From: Persicimonas caeni
GTDB lineage: Bacteria; Myxococcota_A; Bradymonadia; Bradymonadales; Bradymonadaceae
NCBI RefSeq assembly: GCF_006517175.1
Contig: NZ_CP041186.1
Span: forward strand, 4,615,074-4,679,073
Direction: 5' to 3'
Length of the DNA stretch: 64,000 nt
The notes beneath the pieces are model-generated. The model saw nothing but the letters and a program-made list of their open reading frames with translations, was not told the origin of the DNA and ran no database searches. This document shows positions 46,084 to 55,341 of the stretch, in pieces. Every line of letters begins with the position of its first letter. Position 1 is the first letter of the stretch. The position numbers and the translations under genes are program-made.

Positions 46084-47142
46084 ATGGGCATCTCCTTTGA
46101 CAACTTGAAGCCGCCTCGATGGGGCGGGCCGGTGCCCGGCCCCGTCGAGCGCGACCCGTGCGTGCTCGGCCCCGACGTGGTCCTCGACCCGCCGGTGGTG
46201 CTCTCGCCGATGGCGGCGGTGACCAACCCGCCGTACCGGATGATCTGCCGAGAGATGGGCGCCGGGCTGGTGGTCACCGAGATGATCCACGCGCGCAAGC
46301 TCGTCGAGGGTGACGAGCGTACCTGGCAGATGCTCGATATCCGCCCCTCGGAGCACCCGGTCAGCGTCCAGCTCTTCGGCAACGAGCCGTCGGTGCTCGC
46401 CGAGGCGGCCGCGATTGTGGCCGAAGAGGGCGCCGACGTGGTCGACCTCAACATGGGTTGTCCCATGCGCAAGGTCGTCTCCAACGGCTGCGGGGCGGGG
46501 CTGCTCGAAGATACGAAGCTCATCTACGAGATCTTCCGGGCGATGAGCGACGCGGTCGACGTGCCGGTGACCGGTAAGATTCGCGCGGGCTGGGAGGAGA
46601 GCAACGCGGTCGACGTCGGCCGAGCCATGCAAGACGGCGGGGCGGCGGCGGTGACCATTCACGGGCGCACCCGAAGCGACATGTACGACGGCCACGTCGA
46701 CCTGGCGATCATCGCCGAGCTCAAGAAGGCCGTCGACATGGTCGTCATCGGAAACGGCGACGTGCATGACTGGCAGTCGGCTCGGCGTATGTTTCACACC
46801 ACCGGATGTGACGCGGTCATGGTCGCGCGCGGCGCGCTCGGCAACCCATGGGTATTTCGCGAGCTCGCCGCCGACTTGGCCGGCGAGGAGGTGCCCGCAC
46901 GGCCCGACCTGGCCGAGAAGCGCCGCACGCTCGCCCGCCACGTCGACCTGTATATCGACACATTCGGCGAAGAGCGCACGACCTTCGAAATCCGCAAGCA
47001 CCTGTTGTGGTATTTTCGGGGGACCCCCGGGGAGAAGACGCTTCGGCGCAAGCTCAAAGATCTGCACAGCCGCGCCGACATCATGCGCGCGGTCGACGCG
47101 GCTTGTGAGGCGTGCCGAGAGGTCGGCGCCAAGGCGTCCTGA
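46084..47142 (+). CDS. dusB: tRNA-dihydrouridine synthase, DusB-like
   Basis: 352 residues. FMN-binding TIM barrel signatures: LSPMAAVTNPPYRMICREMGA, QLFGNEPSVLAEAA, VDLNMGCPMRKVVSNGCGAG, GKIRAGWEESNAVDV, TIHGRTRSDMYDG, VIGNGDV and MVARGALGNPWVF. The C-terminal helical tRNA-binding part is present (KHLLWYFRGTPGEK). It reduces uridines in tRNA to dihydrouridine. The N-terminus is about 30 residues longer than E. coli DusB. In E. coli dusB precedes fis; that linkage is absent here. Confidence 0.9.
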   Translation: MGISFDNLKPPRWGGPVPGPVERDPCVLGPDVVLDPPVVLSPMAAVTNPPYRMICREMGAGLVVTEMIHARKLVEGDERTWQMLDIRPSEHPVSVQLFGNEPSVLAEAAAIVAEEGADVVDLNMGCPMRKVVSNGCGAGLLEDTKLIYEIFRAMSDAVDVPVTGKIRAGWEESNAVDVGRAMQDGGAAAVTIHGRTRSDMYDGHVDLAIIAELKKAVDMVVIGNGDVHDWQSARRMFHTTGCDAVMVARGALGNPWVFRELAADLAGEEVPARPDLAEKRRTLARHVDLYIDTFGEERTTFEIRKHLLWYFRGTPGEKTLRRKLKDLHSRADIMRAVDAACEACREVGAKAS

Positions 47143-47145
47143 GAA

Positions 47146-47703
47146 TCAATCTTCCAACATGCGATGCAGCGCGCTGGTGGTGAACGCCGCGGCCAGTCCG
47201 TACGCCAGGTGCGACCCGAGACGGTGTACGTGCTGGCGCACCGGATATTTGCGCGGTCCTTCGGCCAGCCCCAACGCCGGCACGGCGAGCTCGTCGCCCA
47301 AAAGCCACATCGCGCCCCCGTAGGTCAATCCCTTGGCCCACCGCGGGCCGGGCAGTCGCTCGGCCACTGCATCGTAGATGGCGCCCTGTGCAGCGCCGTA
47401 GGTCCAATGGACCAGTTGGCTGAGCTTCTCTTGTTGGCTCTGGGGCGGCTCGTGGTGTTCCACCGCCTCGTAACCCAGCCGAGCGAGGGCGGCGGTCGAC
47501 GATTCTCCCTCCTTGTGATGAGTCCCCAGCAGCGCAATGGAGGTGGTCTGCCCGTTGGTCTTGCGGGTCTCGGTGCGCGGATCGGAGCCTGAAATTGTGG
47601 TGACGGCCTTCCAATAAGCTTGCATGGCCAACGTGCCCACCAGGCCGCCGGCCGTGCCGATGACGATGTCGGTCAAGAGGCTGTGGTTCCGGGAGTTTCT
47701 CAT
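47146..47703 (-). CDS. Membrane-associated protein, DUF1440/YagU-like
   Basis: 185 residues from the ATG at 47703; an upstream TTG would add 14. A helix near the N-terminus (IVIGTAGGLVGTLAMQAYWK) and a second hydrophobic block (GLTYGGAMWLLGDELAVPALGL) with WTYGAAQGAIYD between match the YagU-type inner-membrane protein layout, linked in E. coli to acid tolerance. The match is by motif order only. It converges with dusB, 3 bases apart. Confidence 0.6.
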   Translation of the reverse strand: MRNSRNHSLLTDIVIGTAGGLVGTLAMQAYWKAVTTISGSDPRTETRKTNGQTTSIALLGTHHKEGESSTAALARLGYEAVEHHEPPQSQQEKLSQLVHWTYGAAQGAIYDAVAERLPGPRWAKGLTYGGAMWLLGDELAVPALGLAEGPRKYPVRQHVHRLGSHLAYGLAAAFTTSALHRMLED

Positions 47704-47894
47704 GATGCGCGTTCCAGAGAAGTAGGGTGGATACTCGGGGAGCAAACAGCACTTTCAGTCATGGTTGTGGTACGACCCAAAGCTGAACACTGGCCCCGCC
47801 CAAGCAAGTTGTGCCGTGGCCGTGGTTGCCGTTTGGGCGCTCAGTTCTTACCTTGCCGTATGCCTTTGGATGTCCCGAAATGGAGAATGTGAAG

Positions 47895-48797
47895 ATGTCT
47901 GTACTCGTCGCCACCGATCTATCGTCCGGCTCTGAAAACGCGCTGCGCGCCGCCTCGCTGCACGCGCGTCGGAGCGACTCGAAGCTTGTGGTGTTGCACT
48001 GTCTGGAAGCGGCCGCCGAAGGCGTCGCGCTCAAGGACTTTGTGAGCCACTCCGAAGAGATCTTGGCCTCGGCCAAGCGAGACGCGCTCGTCGAGCTCGA
48101 GCGGACCTACCAGGACGCGGTCGCCGAAGAGTTGCGCCCGAGCGAGGTCGACTTTGGCGTCGAGCTCAAGTTCGCCGGCGTCGGGGTGCTCGAGGCGCTG
48201 AGCGCCGAGAGTTTCGAGCTGGTGGTGCTCGGTCCCACCGGGGCGGGGACGCTGTCGGGGATGCTTTTTGGCAGCACCGCCGAGGAGGTGGTGCGCGAGT
48301 CGACGGTGCCGGTGTTGGTGGTCCCGCCCGACGCGCACACCGAGGCGATCGGGTCGATCGTCGCGCCGGTCGACCTGTCCGAGTGCAGCCGAGCCAGCCT
48401 GCGCCACGCCGTCGAGTTGGCTCAGCTCCACGACGCCCGACTCGACATCGTCCACCACTACGTGGCGCCTTACGGCGGGCTCCTCAAGCTCGACTCCGAG
48501 CCGGCTCCCGAATCCCTGGAGCGCCTGGAGGCCGAGCGGCGAGAAGCGCTCGAGGCGTTTGTGGCCGAGGTCGATCTGAGCGGGGTCGACCACCGGCTCA
48601 AGCTGTGGAGGAGCTCGGTGACCAACAGCAGCCCGGCCGAGAGTATCGTCGAAGTTGCGCGTGACGATGAGGCCGACCTGATCGTGATGGGCACCCACGG
48701 CCGGCGCGGGTTCAAGCGGCTTTTTTTGGGCAGCACCGCCTTCAAAGTGCTGCGCCACGCGCCCTGTCAAGTCATGGTCGTGCGCGCACAGAAATGA
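47895..48797 (+). CDS. Tandem universal stress protein (two UspA domains)
   Basis: 300 residues from MSVLVATDLSSGSENAL (GGAG 9 bases upstream; an in-frame ATG at 47880 is possible). Two UspA domains, about 1-148 and 149-300. Both carry the ATP-binding tail: GPTGAGTLSGMLFGS with TVPVLVV and GTHGRRGFKRLFLGS with PCQVMVV. Nucleotide-binding Usp proteins support survival under starvation or redox stress. Confidence 0.92.
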   Translation: MSVLVATDLSSGSENALRAASLHARRSDSKLVVLHCLEAAAEGVALKDFVSHSEEILASAKRDALVELERTYQDAVAEELRPSEVDFGVELKFAGVGVLEALSAESFELVVLGPTGAGTLSGMLFGSTAEEVVRESTVPVLVVPPDAHTEAIGSIVAPVDLSECSRASLRHAVELAQLHDARLDIVHHYVAPYGGLLKLDSEPAPESLERLEAERREALEAFVAEVDLSGVDHRLKLWRSSVTNSSPAESIVEVARDDEADLIVMGTHGRRGFKRLFLGSTAFKVLRHAPCQVMVVRAQK

Positions 48798-49147
48798 CGC
48801 ACAGAAAGAACAGGGCCAAAGGGCGATCGCCTCGGCACGCGGCACCAGCCGGTTTAACGCTGTATTAAACGATCATTAAACCTTTTGGCCTCCAAACCCG
48901 CCCACAGGCGGTGCTCGCCGGGGTTCTTGTCGCCCCGACACCCTGCCCGGCTTGACCGGCGGCGTCTCGTGGTTATCTCTCAACACGCTCTCGAGCCGCC
49001 CCGTAGCTCGACAAACTTGAAACGCGCGGGCCTCGAGACGCATCGAAACCATAGAGAGCGGAACTGACGTAGTAGCTTCATCATCGCTCCTCGCTTGAAG
49101 TGAACACTTGAGGCGGGTTTCCCAATTTATTGACGAGGAGGACGAAG
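48798..49147. other. Intergenic region upstream of the sigma factor gene
   Basis: 350 bases. The first part has AT-rich TTTAACGCTG and TTAAACGATCATTAAACC and a loose inverted pair GGCCAAAGG / CCTTTTGGCC (about 48830 and 48880) that may end the Usp transcript. The last 60 bases lead to rpoH and contain CTTGAA boxes without a well-spaced partner. No gene seen. Confidence 0.4.
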
Positions 49148-50152
49148 ATGAACCAAGTGGAGTCTAGAGTCGACACGGACCAGGCCCACGTGGAAGTCGT
49201 CACCGAAGAGCAGCTTGCGAATCAACAGCAAGAGGAAGAAGACGAGCTGCTCGACCTTGCCACAGCCAACAAGTTATCGGCGCTCGACATCTCTGCGGAC
49301 GCCGATCCGGTGGCTACCTACATGGCACGTTTGCAGAAAGTCGAGCCGTTGCCGGCCGACGACCAGCAGGAACTTGCTCGACGTTACGTCGAGGAAGATG
49401 ACATGGACGCGGCCAAGCTTCTGATCCTGACCAACCTGCGTTTGGTGGTCAAGCTGGCCAAAGAGTACAAGCGCCGCTGGGCGGATATGCTCGACCTTGT
49501 CCAAGAGGGCAACGTCGGCCTGGCCGAGGCGGTCACACGCTACGATCCCTACCGTGGGGTCAAATTTACCAGCTACGCGCAGTACTGGATCCGCGCGATG
49601 ATCCTCAACTACCTGATGAACTTCGTTCATCCGGTACGTATCGGCGGGTCGCGCGCCGGGCGTAAGTTGTTCTACAACCTCAAAAAAGCGCGTCGCGAAC
49701 TGTCGCGCCGAGGCGTCAAGCCCACGGCCAGTCGCGTGGCCGATTACCTGGAGGTCGACGAGAAAGAGGTGGTCCGCGTGGGCGCCCAACTCGACGCCCC
49801 TCCCGTGGCGCTCGACGCGCCGGCGCCGGGCTACGACAGCACCACCGTCGGCCAGTTGATGGAAGGCGACCACGTCGCCCCCGAAGACGCCTTCGCCGAA
49901 TACGAGATCTCCTCGCAGATCGAAGGGTCGATCGAGGCCTTCGGCGAGTATCTCGATGATCCGCGCGAGAAGGCCATCTGGTTCGAGCGTATGATCGTCG
50001 ACGACTCCAAGACGCTCAAGGAGTTGGGCTACGACTGGGATGTCTCCAAGGAGCGTATCCGTCAGGTCGAGGTCGAGATCCGCGGCAAGTTCAAGGAGTT
50101 TTTGCTCGACCGCGTCGGTGACGACGTGGAGATCTCGTGGCTGGAGCCGTAA
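49148..50152 (+). CDS. rpoH: RNA polymerase sigma factor RpoH-like
   Basis: 334 residues from MNQVESRVDTD (GAGGAGGA upstream). After an acidic N-terminus (to about 55) come region 1.2 (DPVATYMARLQKVEPLP), region 2 (LTNLRLVVKLAKEYKRRW, DLVQEGNVGLAEAVTRYDPYRGVKFTSYAQYWIRA with the -10 recognition helix), region 3 and a region 4 helix-turn-helix (TLKELGYDWDVSKERIRQVE). There is no region 1.1 and the pattern is the RpoH heat-shock group. Longer than E. coli RpoH by about 50 residues at the N-terminus. Confidence 0.9.
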   Translation: MNQVESRVDTDQAHVEVVTEEQLANQQQEEEDELLDLATANKLSALDISADADPVATYMARLQKVEPLPADDQQELARRYVEEDDMDAAKLLILTNLRLVVKLAKEYKRRWADMLDLVQEGNVGLAEAVTRYDPYRGVKFTSYAQYWIRAMILNYLMNFVHPVRIGGSRAGRKLFYNLKKARRELSRRGVKPTASRVADYLEVDEKEVVRVGAQLDAPPVALDAPAPGYDSTTVGQLMEGDHVAPEDAFAEYEISSQIEGSIEAFGEYLDDPREKAIWFERMIVDDSKTLKELGYDWDVSKERIRQVEVEIRGKFKEFLLDRVGDDVEISWLEP

Positions 50153-50250
50153 GAGAGTAAGCAAAACAAGCCGAGCCCGACAGGGCGCAGCATATTGACT
50201 CGATAGCCCCCGGCGAAGCGCAGCGGAGTCGGGGAGAACGAGTCATCGAG

Positions 50251-50291
50251 ACGCCGGCGCCACCCTCCTCACGGGGTGGCGCCGGCGTTTT
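50251..50291 (+). terminator. Rho-independent terminator after rpoH
   Basis: Perfect 14-bp stem ACGCCGGCGCCACC (50251-50264) and GGTGGCGCCGGCGT (50275-50288), 10-base loop, followed by TTT and then GGCTTCTT. Lies 99 bases after the rpoH stop codon. Confidence 0.85.
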
Positions 50292-50403
50292 GGCTTCTTG
50301 GGGGCCCGGTTGGGAGCGCTTGGGGGTCGACCGCGGCGTCGAGATCCTTAGGTTTGGGGTGAGGTTGGGATGTCTGGTTCTCCAACTGCCCCGGGACGAC
50401 GCG

Positions 50404-50898
50404 ATGGCACAGACCCAACAGGATCGGCCTTTCGATTGGCGGGCGTTGGTCCTCGCCGGGATCATCGCCGGTCTCGTCTATCTGATCGTCGAGATGGCGC
50501 TTGTGCCGCTTACGGGCCTCAGCGCCTGGGCGCCTCCGCGCATGCGAGCAGCCATCGTCATGGGGCCCGAGGTGCTCACACCACTCGAGGTTTTCGACGC
50601 GGGAGTATTCGTGTTGGCGCTGGCGCTCCACCTGAGCTTGTCGATCGTGTACGCGGCGCTCATCGGCTTGTTCGTGCGCCTGCAATCAGTGGGAATGGCC
50701 GCGCTAATCGGCGCGGGGTTCGGCCTGCTGCTCTACATGGTCAATTTCTTCGTCTTCACCGGGGTCTTTCCCTGGTTTGCCGAGGCGAGAAGTTGGGTGA
50801 CCGCACTCTCTCATCTGGTCTTTGGCGGGGTGGCGGGGGCCGCCTTTGTCTGGATCAGCCGACCGAGCGAATGGGGCAGGCCGACCGTTGCCTCGTGA
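50404..50898 (+). CDS. Four-helix membrane protein, function unknown
   Basis: 164 residues from MAQTQQDRPFDWRALV. Four membrane helices (about 15-40, 60-90, 95-122, 132-155), the second with a HLSLSIVYAALIG motif. Short cytoplasmic ends. It resembles small uncharacterised membrane proteins found beside SDR and stress genes. It lies 58 bases upstream of the SDR gene. Confidence 0.7.
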   Translation: MAQTQQDRPFDWRALVLAGIIAGLVYLIVEMALVPLTGLSAWAPPRMRAAIVMGPEVLTPLEVFDAGVFVLALALHLSLSIVYAALIGLFVRLQSVGMAALIGAGFGLLLYMVNFFVFTGVFPWFAEARSWVTALSHLVFGGVAGAAFVWISRPSEWGRPTVAS

Positions 50899-50956
50899 CG
50901 TCCCGACCGAGACTCACAACTCACAACTCACGACACAACATTTGGAGGGGAGGAGG

Positions 50957-52090
50957 ATGCGCAAGCATAAAGACTTGAACGAGCAGGTGATCGTCGTCAC
51001 GGGCGCTTCCAGCGGGATCGGAATGACCACCGCCGAGATGGCCGCCGAGCGCGGCGCGCGGGTGGTCTTGGCGGCGCGCAGCGAGGATAAGCTCGCCACG
51101 ATCGTCAACCGCATTCACGCCAAGGGGCAACACGCCATCTATGTGCCGGCCGACGTCAGTGACCGACGCGATGTCGAAGAGATCGCGCGCACGGCCACCC
51201 GCGAATTCGGCGGCATCGATACCTGGGTCAATGTGGCCGCTCAGGCGGTCTACGGGCGCAGCGAAGAGGTGCCCATCGCCGACGCCAGGCGGCTCTTCGA
51301 CGTCAATTACTTCGGCACCGTCCACGGGTGCAAGACGGCCATCCCGGTGCTTCGCCAGCGCGGTGGCGGCGCGCTCATCAACGTGGCGAGCATGGTGGCC
51401 GACACCGCGCTGCCGCTGTTGTCGCACTACTCGGCGACCAAGCACGCCATCAAGGCGTTCTCCGATGCGTTGCGCATGGAGCTCGAGGAGGCCGGCGACC
51501 CGATCACGGTGACGTTGATCAAGCCGGGGAGCGTCAACACCCCGTTCACCAAGCATGCCAAGAACTACATGGACGTCGAGCCGACTTATCCGCCCCCGGT
51601 CTACAAGCCCGAGGTGGTCGCGCGCGCCATCTTGAGTTGCGCGCGCAAGCCCAAGCGCGACGTGCTCATCGGCGCCGGCGCCAAGCAGTTCAACGTCGTC
51701 GGCGAGAACTACCCGCGACTGGGCGACAAGCTCATGGAGCGCACGATGTTCGACGCGCAGAAGACCGACCGTCCCACGAATGGGGCCAGCCAGGGCAACC
51801 TCTTCCAGCCGATGCGCAACGAGCAGCCGTCGCGTTACGGCGATTATGACGGGCGGGTGCGTGGCTCGAGTCTCTACACCCAGGCGCGCCTCCACCCCGT
51901 GTTGGCCACGGCCGGGGTGGCCGCCTTGGGCGTCGGGGCGTTGTACGCGCTGGGAAAAGTGACCAAGGTCGCCGCCAAGACGACCGGCAAGGCCGCCAAG
52001 GCCAGCGGCAAGCTCGGCTTGCTCAGCCTGGGGGCCAAGCTGTTGAGCTCCGATGACGACAAGGAGAAGCGCCAGGAGCGCCGCGACTGA
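50957..52090 (+). CDS. Short-chain dehydrogenase/reductase with hydrophobic C-terminal extension
   Basis: 377 residues with AGGAGG before the ATG. Classical SDR core: TGASSGIG (15-22), NVA motif, and catalytic Ser-Tyr-Lys (NVASMVAD, HYSATKHA). The first 255 residues are the enzyme. The C-terminal 120 add a helix VLATAGVAALGVGALYALG and a Lys/Ala-rich tail (KAAKASGKLGL) typical of membrane-associated 'SDR family' proteins next to DUF genes. Substrate unknown. Confidence 0.88.
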   Translation: MRKHKDLNEQVIVVTGASSGIGMTTAEMAAERGARVVLAARSEDKLATIVNRIHAKGQHAIYVPADVSDRRDVEEIARTATREFGGIDTWVNVAAQAVYGRSEEVPIADARRLFDVNYFGTVHGCKTAIPVLRQRGGGALINVASMVADTALPLLSHYSATKHAIKAFSDALRMELEEAGDPITVTLIKPGSVNTPFTKHAKNYMDVEPTYPPPVYKPEVVARAILSCARKPKRDVLIGAGAKQFNVVGENYPRLGDKLMERTMFDAQKTDRPTNGASQGNLFQPMRNEQPSRYGDYDGRVRGSSLYTQARLHPVLATAGVAALGVGALYALGKVTKVAAKTTGKAAKASGKLGLLSLGAKLLSSDDDKEKRQERRD

Positions 52091-52097
52091 GGCGTGG

Positions 52098-53684
52098 TTA
52101 TTCGGCGCCGAGCTCGGGGGCAGCGGGCAAGCGTACTTGAAAGCGCGTGCCCTCGCCCGGCGCGCTGTCGACGTCGAGCTCGCCGCCCATGCGCTCGATG
52201 AGCTGCTTGCTGATGGAGAGGCCCAGCCCGGTGCCCTGATCGGGTTCTTTGGTGGTGAAAAAGGGGTCGAAGATGCGATCGAGGTGCGATTGTGCGATGC
52301 CCACGCCGCTGTCTTCGATGTCGATGGTGACCCAGCCGTCGAGCTGGTCCAAGACCACTCGCAACACCCCGCGATCGGAGTCGGCCGCCTCGATGGCGTG
52401 GGCGGCGTTGATCAGCATATTGAGCAGCACCTGGCCCAAGCTCGACTCGTGGCCCAAAGCCGGGGGAACCGACCCGTAATCGCGCACCAGGCGCGTGTTA
52501 GCGGGCAATTGGTGCGAGGCCATGCGGATCGACGTCTCGAGGACTTCGGACACCTCGATCGGGTAGGGCGGCGCGACTTCGTCGCGGGTGAACATACGCA
52601 GGTGGTCGATGATGTCGCGGATGCGATGCGCCCCTCGGGTCGCCGCGCGCAGGCTGTGCTGGATGTCGAGCAAGATGTCGGAGATGTCGCTGCGATCGGT
52701 GTCGAGGTCTGCGTCGGACGCGCCGAAGCGCTCGACGAGGTCCAGACACTCGTCCACACCGGTGTGAACAAGATCGAGGTGGCCGGTCAAAAAGGCCAAG
52801 GGGTTGTTGATTTCGTGGCCCACTCCGGCCGCCAACGTGCCCGCCACCACGAGCCGGTCGAGGGCCATGGTGCGCGCCTGCAGCCTCTTGCGCTGGCTGA
52901 TGTCTCGTATCAGCGAAATCATGGCAGGCTGACCGTCGAAGGTCCCTTCGAACCGCGTCTCCTCGACCACGACTCGCTCGCCGTTGCGTGTGCGCAGGCG
53001 AAGCTCGATATGAGGCAACGGTGCTCGTTGCGCCCGGGCCTTGCGCTTGTTCGCCTGGCGCGCAGCCGCTCGGCTCTCCTCGCACAGCACAAACGAGTCG
53101 ACTCGAATCCCAATCAGGTCGGCGGGGCTCTCGTACTCGAGCAACTCCGCCATGGCCGGGTTGGCGTACACCACCTGCTCGTCGCGGTGGATGACAATGC
53201 CTTCAGGGGAGTTCTCGATGAGTGTGCGAAAACTCTCTTCAGAGCGCTTGAGCCGTGTGCGCGCTTTGACGCGCTCGGAGATATCGGTGATCGCGACCAG
53301 GGACGCCTCGTACGCTTCACCGGTCACGCGAATGGGTTGGGTGGATACCAGCGTCTGCAGTGGCTGGTCGTCGGCAGTGCGAAACTCGTGTTCGATGACC
53401 TCGGAGATGCCCTGGGCTCGTCTCTCGAGGTTCTTACGGGCGCGCTCGGCCCATGGGGCGGCCATAAAAGAGAAGAGCGAGTCGCCGACCATTTCGTCAA
53501 CGCGGTACCCCAGCATCTGGGCCATGCGCTCGTTGACGTACAACAACTTGCCGTCGAGGTCGCACAGCAGGATTCCCTCGTTGATGGCCTCCACGATGAA
53601 CTTGAACGACGGCACTGGCCATGTCGGTAGCCCGTTACCAGACGTTGACCGCGAACTATCCGCCTTTAAGTCGTCCTTTTTCAC
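52098..53684 (-). CDS. PAS-domain sensor histidine kinase
   Basis: 528 residues, GTG start with GAGGGAG 8 bases upstream; the frame is open into the DUF523 gene but that part is out-of-phase coding. Two PAS domains (about 28-140 and 150-275), with the second continuing into VANPAMAEL-type motif and FDGQPAMISLIRDIS, then HisKA with GTLAAGVGHEINNPLAFL, and HATPase with NMLINAAHAIE, DSGVGIAQSH and GTGLGLSIS. No membrane segment and no adjacent regulator. Its H-box matches that of the kinase near 2.3 kb, so the two belong to one kinase subgroup. Confidence 0.9.
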   Translation of the reverse strand: MKKDDLKADSSRSTSGNGLPTWPVPSFKFIVEAINEGILLCDLDGKLLYVNERMAQMLGYRVDEMVGDSLFSFMAAPWAERARKNLERRAQGISEVIEHEFRTADDQPLQTLVSTQPIRVTGEAYEASLVAITDISERVKARTRLKRSEESFRTLIENSPEGIVIHRDEQVVYANPAMAELLEYESPADLIGIRVDSFVLCEESRAAARQANKRKARAQRAPLPHIELRLRTRNGERVVVEETRFEGTFDGQPAMISLIRDISQRKRLQARTMALDRLVVAGTLAAGVGHEINNPLAFLTGHLDLVHTGVDECLDLVERFGASDADLDTDRSDISDILLDIQHSLRAATRGAHRIRDIIDHLRMFTRDEVAPPYPIEVSEVLETSIRMASHQLPANTRLVRDYGSVPPALGHESSLGQVLLNMLINAAHAIEAADSDRGVLRVVLDQLDGWVTIDIEDSGVGIAQSHLDRIFDPFFTTKEPDQGTGLGLSISKQLIERMGGELDVDSAPGEGTRFQVRLPAAPELGAE

Positions 53685-53754
53685 AGCTGACGCTCCCTCA
53701 GGTTGTCGTACGGGAAGCTCGATTATGGGGCGTGTCGACGAGGATGTCGAGACG

Positions 53755-54258
53755 CTATTGGCCGCGCAAATAGGCATCGGCCGCTGCAAACTCTGCTTCG
53801 TCGAACACACGTATGCCGTGGCGGCCCAACAACGCAGCGGTGACGCCTTGGCCGGCGAGGCGCGTTCCGCTGAAGGTGCCGTCATAGATGGTCTTCGAGC
53901 CGCACGACGGGCTCTTGCTCTTGAGCACGGCGACTTTGGCGCCGGCTTCGAGGGCCGCGCGAAGCGCGTTGTGGGCCCCGCGCACGAATGACGCGGTCAC
54001 GTCTTGGCCTTCCTCGGTGACCACGCGGGCGTGGCCGTCGAGCACGTCGGCACCCGTGCCGCCCACGATTTCGGCCGGAGGGCGCGGGGTGGGCAGGCCG
54101 CCGGAGACCTCCGGACAAAAAACACATATCCGTCCCTCGGCCTTCCAACGCGCCAAAATGGCACTCTCGGCTTGGGAGTGGCCCCCGTCGTAGCGCACCT
54201 TGCGGCCCAATAGGCAGGCGCTGACCAGTACACCGGCGTCTGACTCTCGCTGACTCAT
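53755..54258 (-). CDS. DUF523-family protein
   Basis: 167 residues from MSQRESDAGVLVSACLLG with GGAGGAG 8 bases upstream. The order VLVSACLLGRKVRYDGG, CPEVSGGLPTPRPPAEIVGG, then LKSKSPSCGSKTIYDGTF matches DUF523, with three conserved cysteines (ACLLG, CPEV, SPSCG) suggesting a metal or redox site. Function unknown; the family often sits near DUF1722. Confidence 0.85.
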   Translation of the reverse strand: MSQRESDAGVLVSACLLGRKVRYDGGHSQAESAILARWKAEGRICVFCPEVSGGLPTPRPPAEIVGGTGADVLDGHARVVTEEGQDVTASFVRGAHNALRAALEAGAKVAVLKSKSPSCGSKTIYDGTFSGTRLAGQGVTAALLGRHGIRVFDEAEFAAADAYLRGQ

Positions 54259-54411
54259 TTCGCGACTCCTCCTTGCGTATCGACCTGTCAATCACAGGCA
54301 ATTCTTGGCTCCTGACGCCTCGATGTCTAATCTACATGTGGGGATAAGTTGACGGAACGCCAAGAAGGTGGTTCGATTGTCCCACCTGTAGTTCAGTCTG
54401 AAGGCACATTG

Positions 54412-55143
54412 ATGGCGAGCGACGAACAAGAGAAGTCTCCAGACGCCCAGCGCGTCTATTACGACCACGAGCCGGCCTACAAGGCGATCGCGGAAGCGGG
54501 CGGAACAGGCTGGGATGATCTTCCCAGCGAACAACGTCACCTTTGCGATGACTCCGAGGCCACCGATTCGTATGTGGCGCTCGATCGCTTCTTAGCCTCA
54601 CGCTGGGCTCCCCAGCCGGGCACACGCGCGATCGAGTTTGGCTGCGGCGGCGGGCAGGCCTCGATGCGCCTGGCCGAGTACGGCTACTCGGTCGTCGGTG
54701 TCGATTACTCGGAGACTGCCATCGAGCTGGCGCGACAGAACGCCGACGAGGCCGATCTCGACATCGATTTTGTCGTGGCCGACGTGCTCGACCTGTCGGA
54801 CTTCGACGACGACGAGTTCGGGTTGGTCGTCGACAACCACTGCTTGCACTGCTTGGTCGAGCCGGCCGACCGCGAGGCGTTTCTGCGCGAGGCGACACGT
54901 GTGCTACACCCGGGCGGGATCTTCTTCTCGGAGACGATGACGCGCGAGGGCTTCTTCGATCCGGACAAGTTCGACGTCGATCCCGAAACGCACATCTCGG
55001 CGTCCGGCACGCGCATCTGGGTCTCCAAGATCGAACTCGACGAAGAACTGCGCGGCGCGAACTTCAATATCATCCACACCTACAGCCGCAACCACGGCCA
55101 CGGCTTCGGCTACACCTTCGTGAACTACGCGCTGGCGCGCTGA
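54412..55143 (+). CDS. Class I SAM-dependent methyltransferase
   Basis: 243 residues from MASDEQEKSPDAQRVYYDHE (AAGG upstream). Motif I AIEFGCGGGQASMRLAEYG, strand 2 VVGVDYSETA, FGLVVDNHCLHCL and VLHPGGIFFSE. The C-terminal HTYSRNHGHGFGYTFVNYAL is distinctive. The fold is clear; the substrate is not. Confidence 0.85.
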   Translation: MASDEQEKSPDAQRVYYDHEPAYKAIAEAGGTGWDDLPSEQRHLCDDSEATDSYVALDRFLASRWAPQPGTRAIEFGCGGGQASMRLAEYGYSVVGVDYSETAIELARQNADEADLDIDFVVADVLDLSDFDDDEFGLVVDNHCLHCLVEPADREAFLREATRVLHPGGIFFSETMTREGFFDPDKFDVDPETHISASGTRIWVSKIELDEELRGANFNIIHTYSRNHGHGFGYTFVNYALAR

Positions 55144-55156
55144 CCATTCGGGGGCC

Positions 55157-55173
55157 TGTCAACTTGGTTGACA
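55157..55173. promoter_or_regulatory. 17-bp palindrome, candidate activator-binding site
   Basis: TGTCAAC-TTG-GTTGACA, perfect 7-bp arms. Its centre is about 117 bases upstream of the expected start of the sigma54 promoter at 55256, a normal distance for an enhancer bound by an NtrC-type activator, and such an activator is encoded by the same operon. It also follows the methyltransferase stop by 14 bases, so a terminator role is possible, but no T run follows. Confidence 0.5.
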
Positions 55174-55255
55174 CCCGAGCGTCCACCTCCTTCACGCTCG
55201 CGCCCCATCCTTATCTTCGACCCCTGCCGTAGCACTTCCTGAGGGCGATCTGCCC

Positions 55256-55272
55256 TTGGAACAGCCCTTGCT
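55256..55272 (+). promoter_or_regulatory. Candidate sigma54 (-24/-12) promoter
   Basis: TTGGAACAGCCCTTGCT has the invariant GG (55258-55259) and GC (55270-55271) exactly 10 bases apart and matches 11 of 13 defined positions of the YTGGCACG-N4-TTGCW consensus. Transcription would begin near 55283, 59 bases before the ATG of the first membrane protein gene. Confidence 0.65.
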
Positions 55273-55341
55273 CTCCTGTCTGTGCGATTCGACGGAATCG
55301 TCACTCTACACCCAATTTTGGGAAACGACAGGAGGCAACCC

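Noticed and set aside
49093-49130. Possible heat-shock promoter upstream of rpoH (CTTGAA with CCCAATTTA)
   Set aside because: The gap of about 21 bases between the boxes is too long for a sigma32 promoter, and the alternative CTTGAG box is too close.
53685-53885. N-terminal extension of the PAS kinase into the DUF523 gene
   Set aside because: The extension is out-of-phase DUF523 coding sequence; a GTG with a good ribosome binding site starts at 53684.
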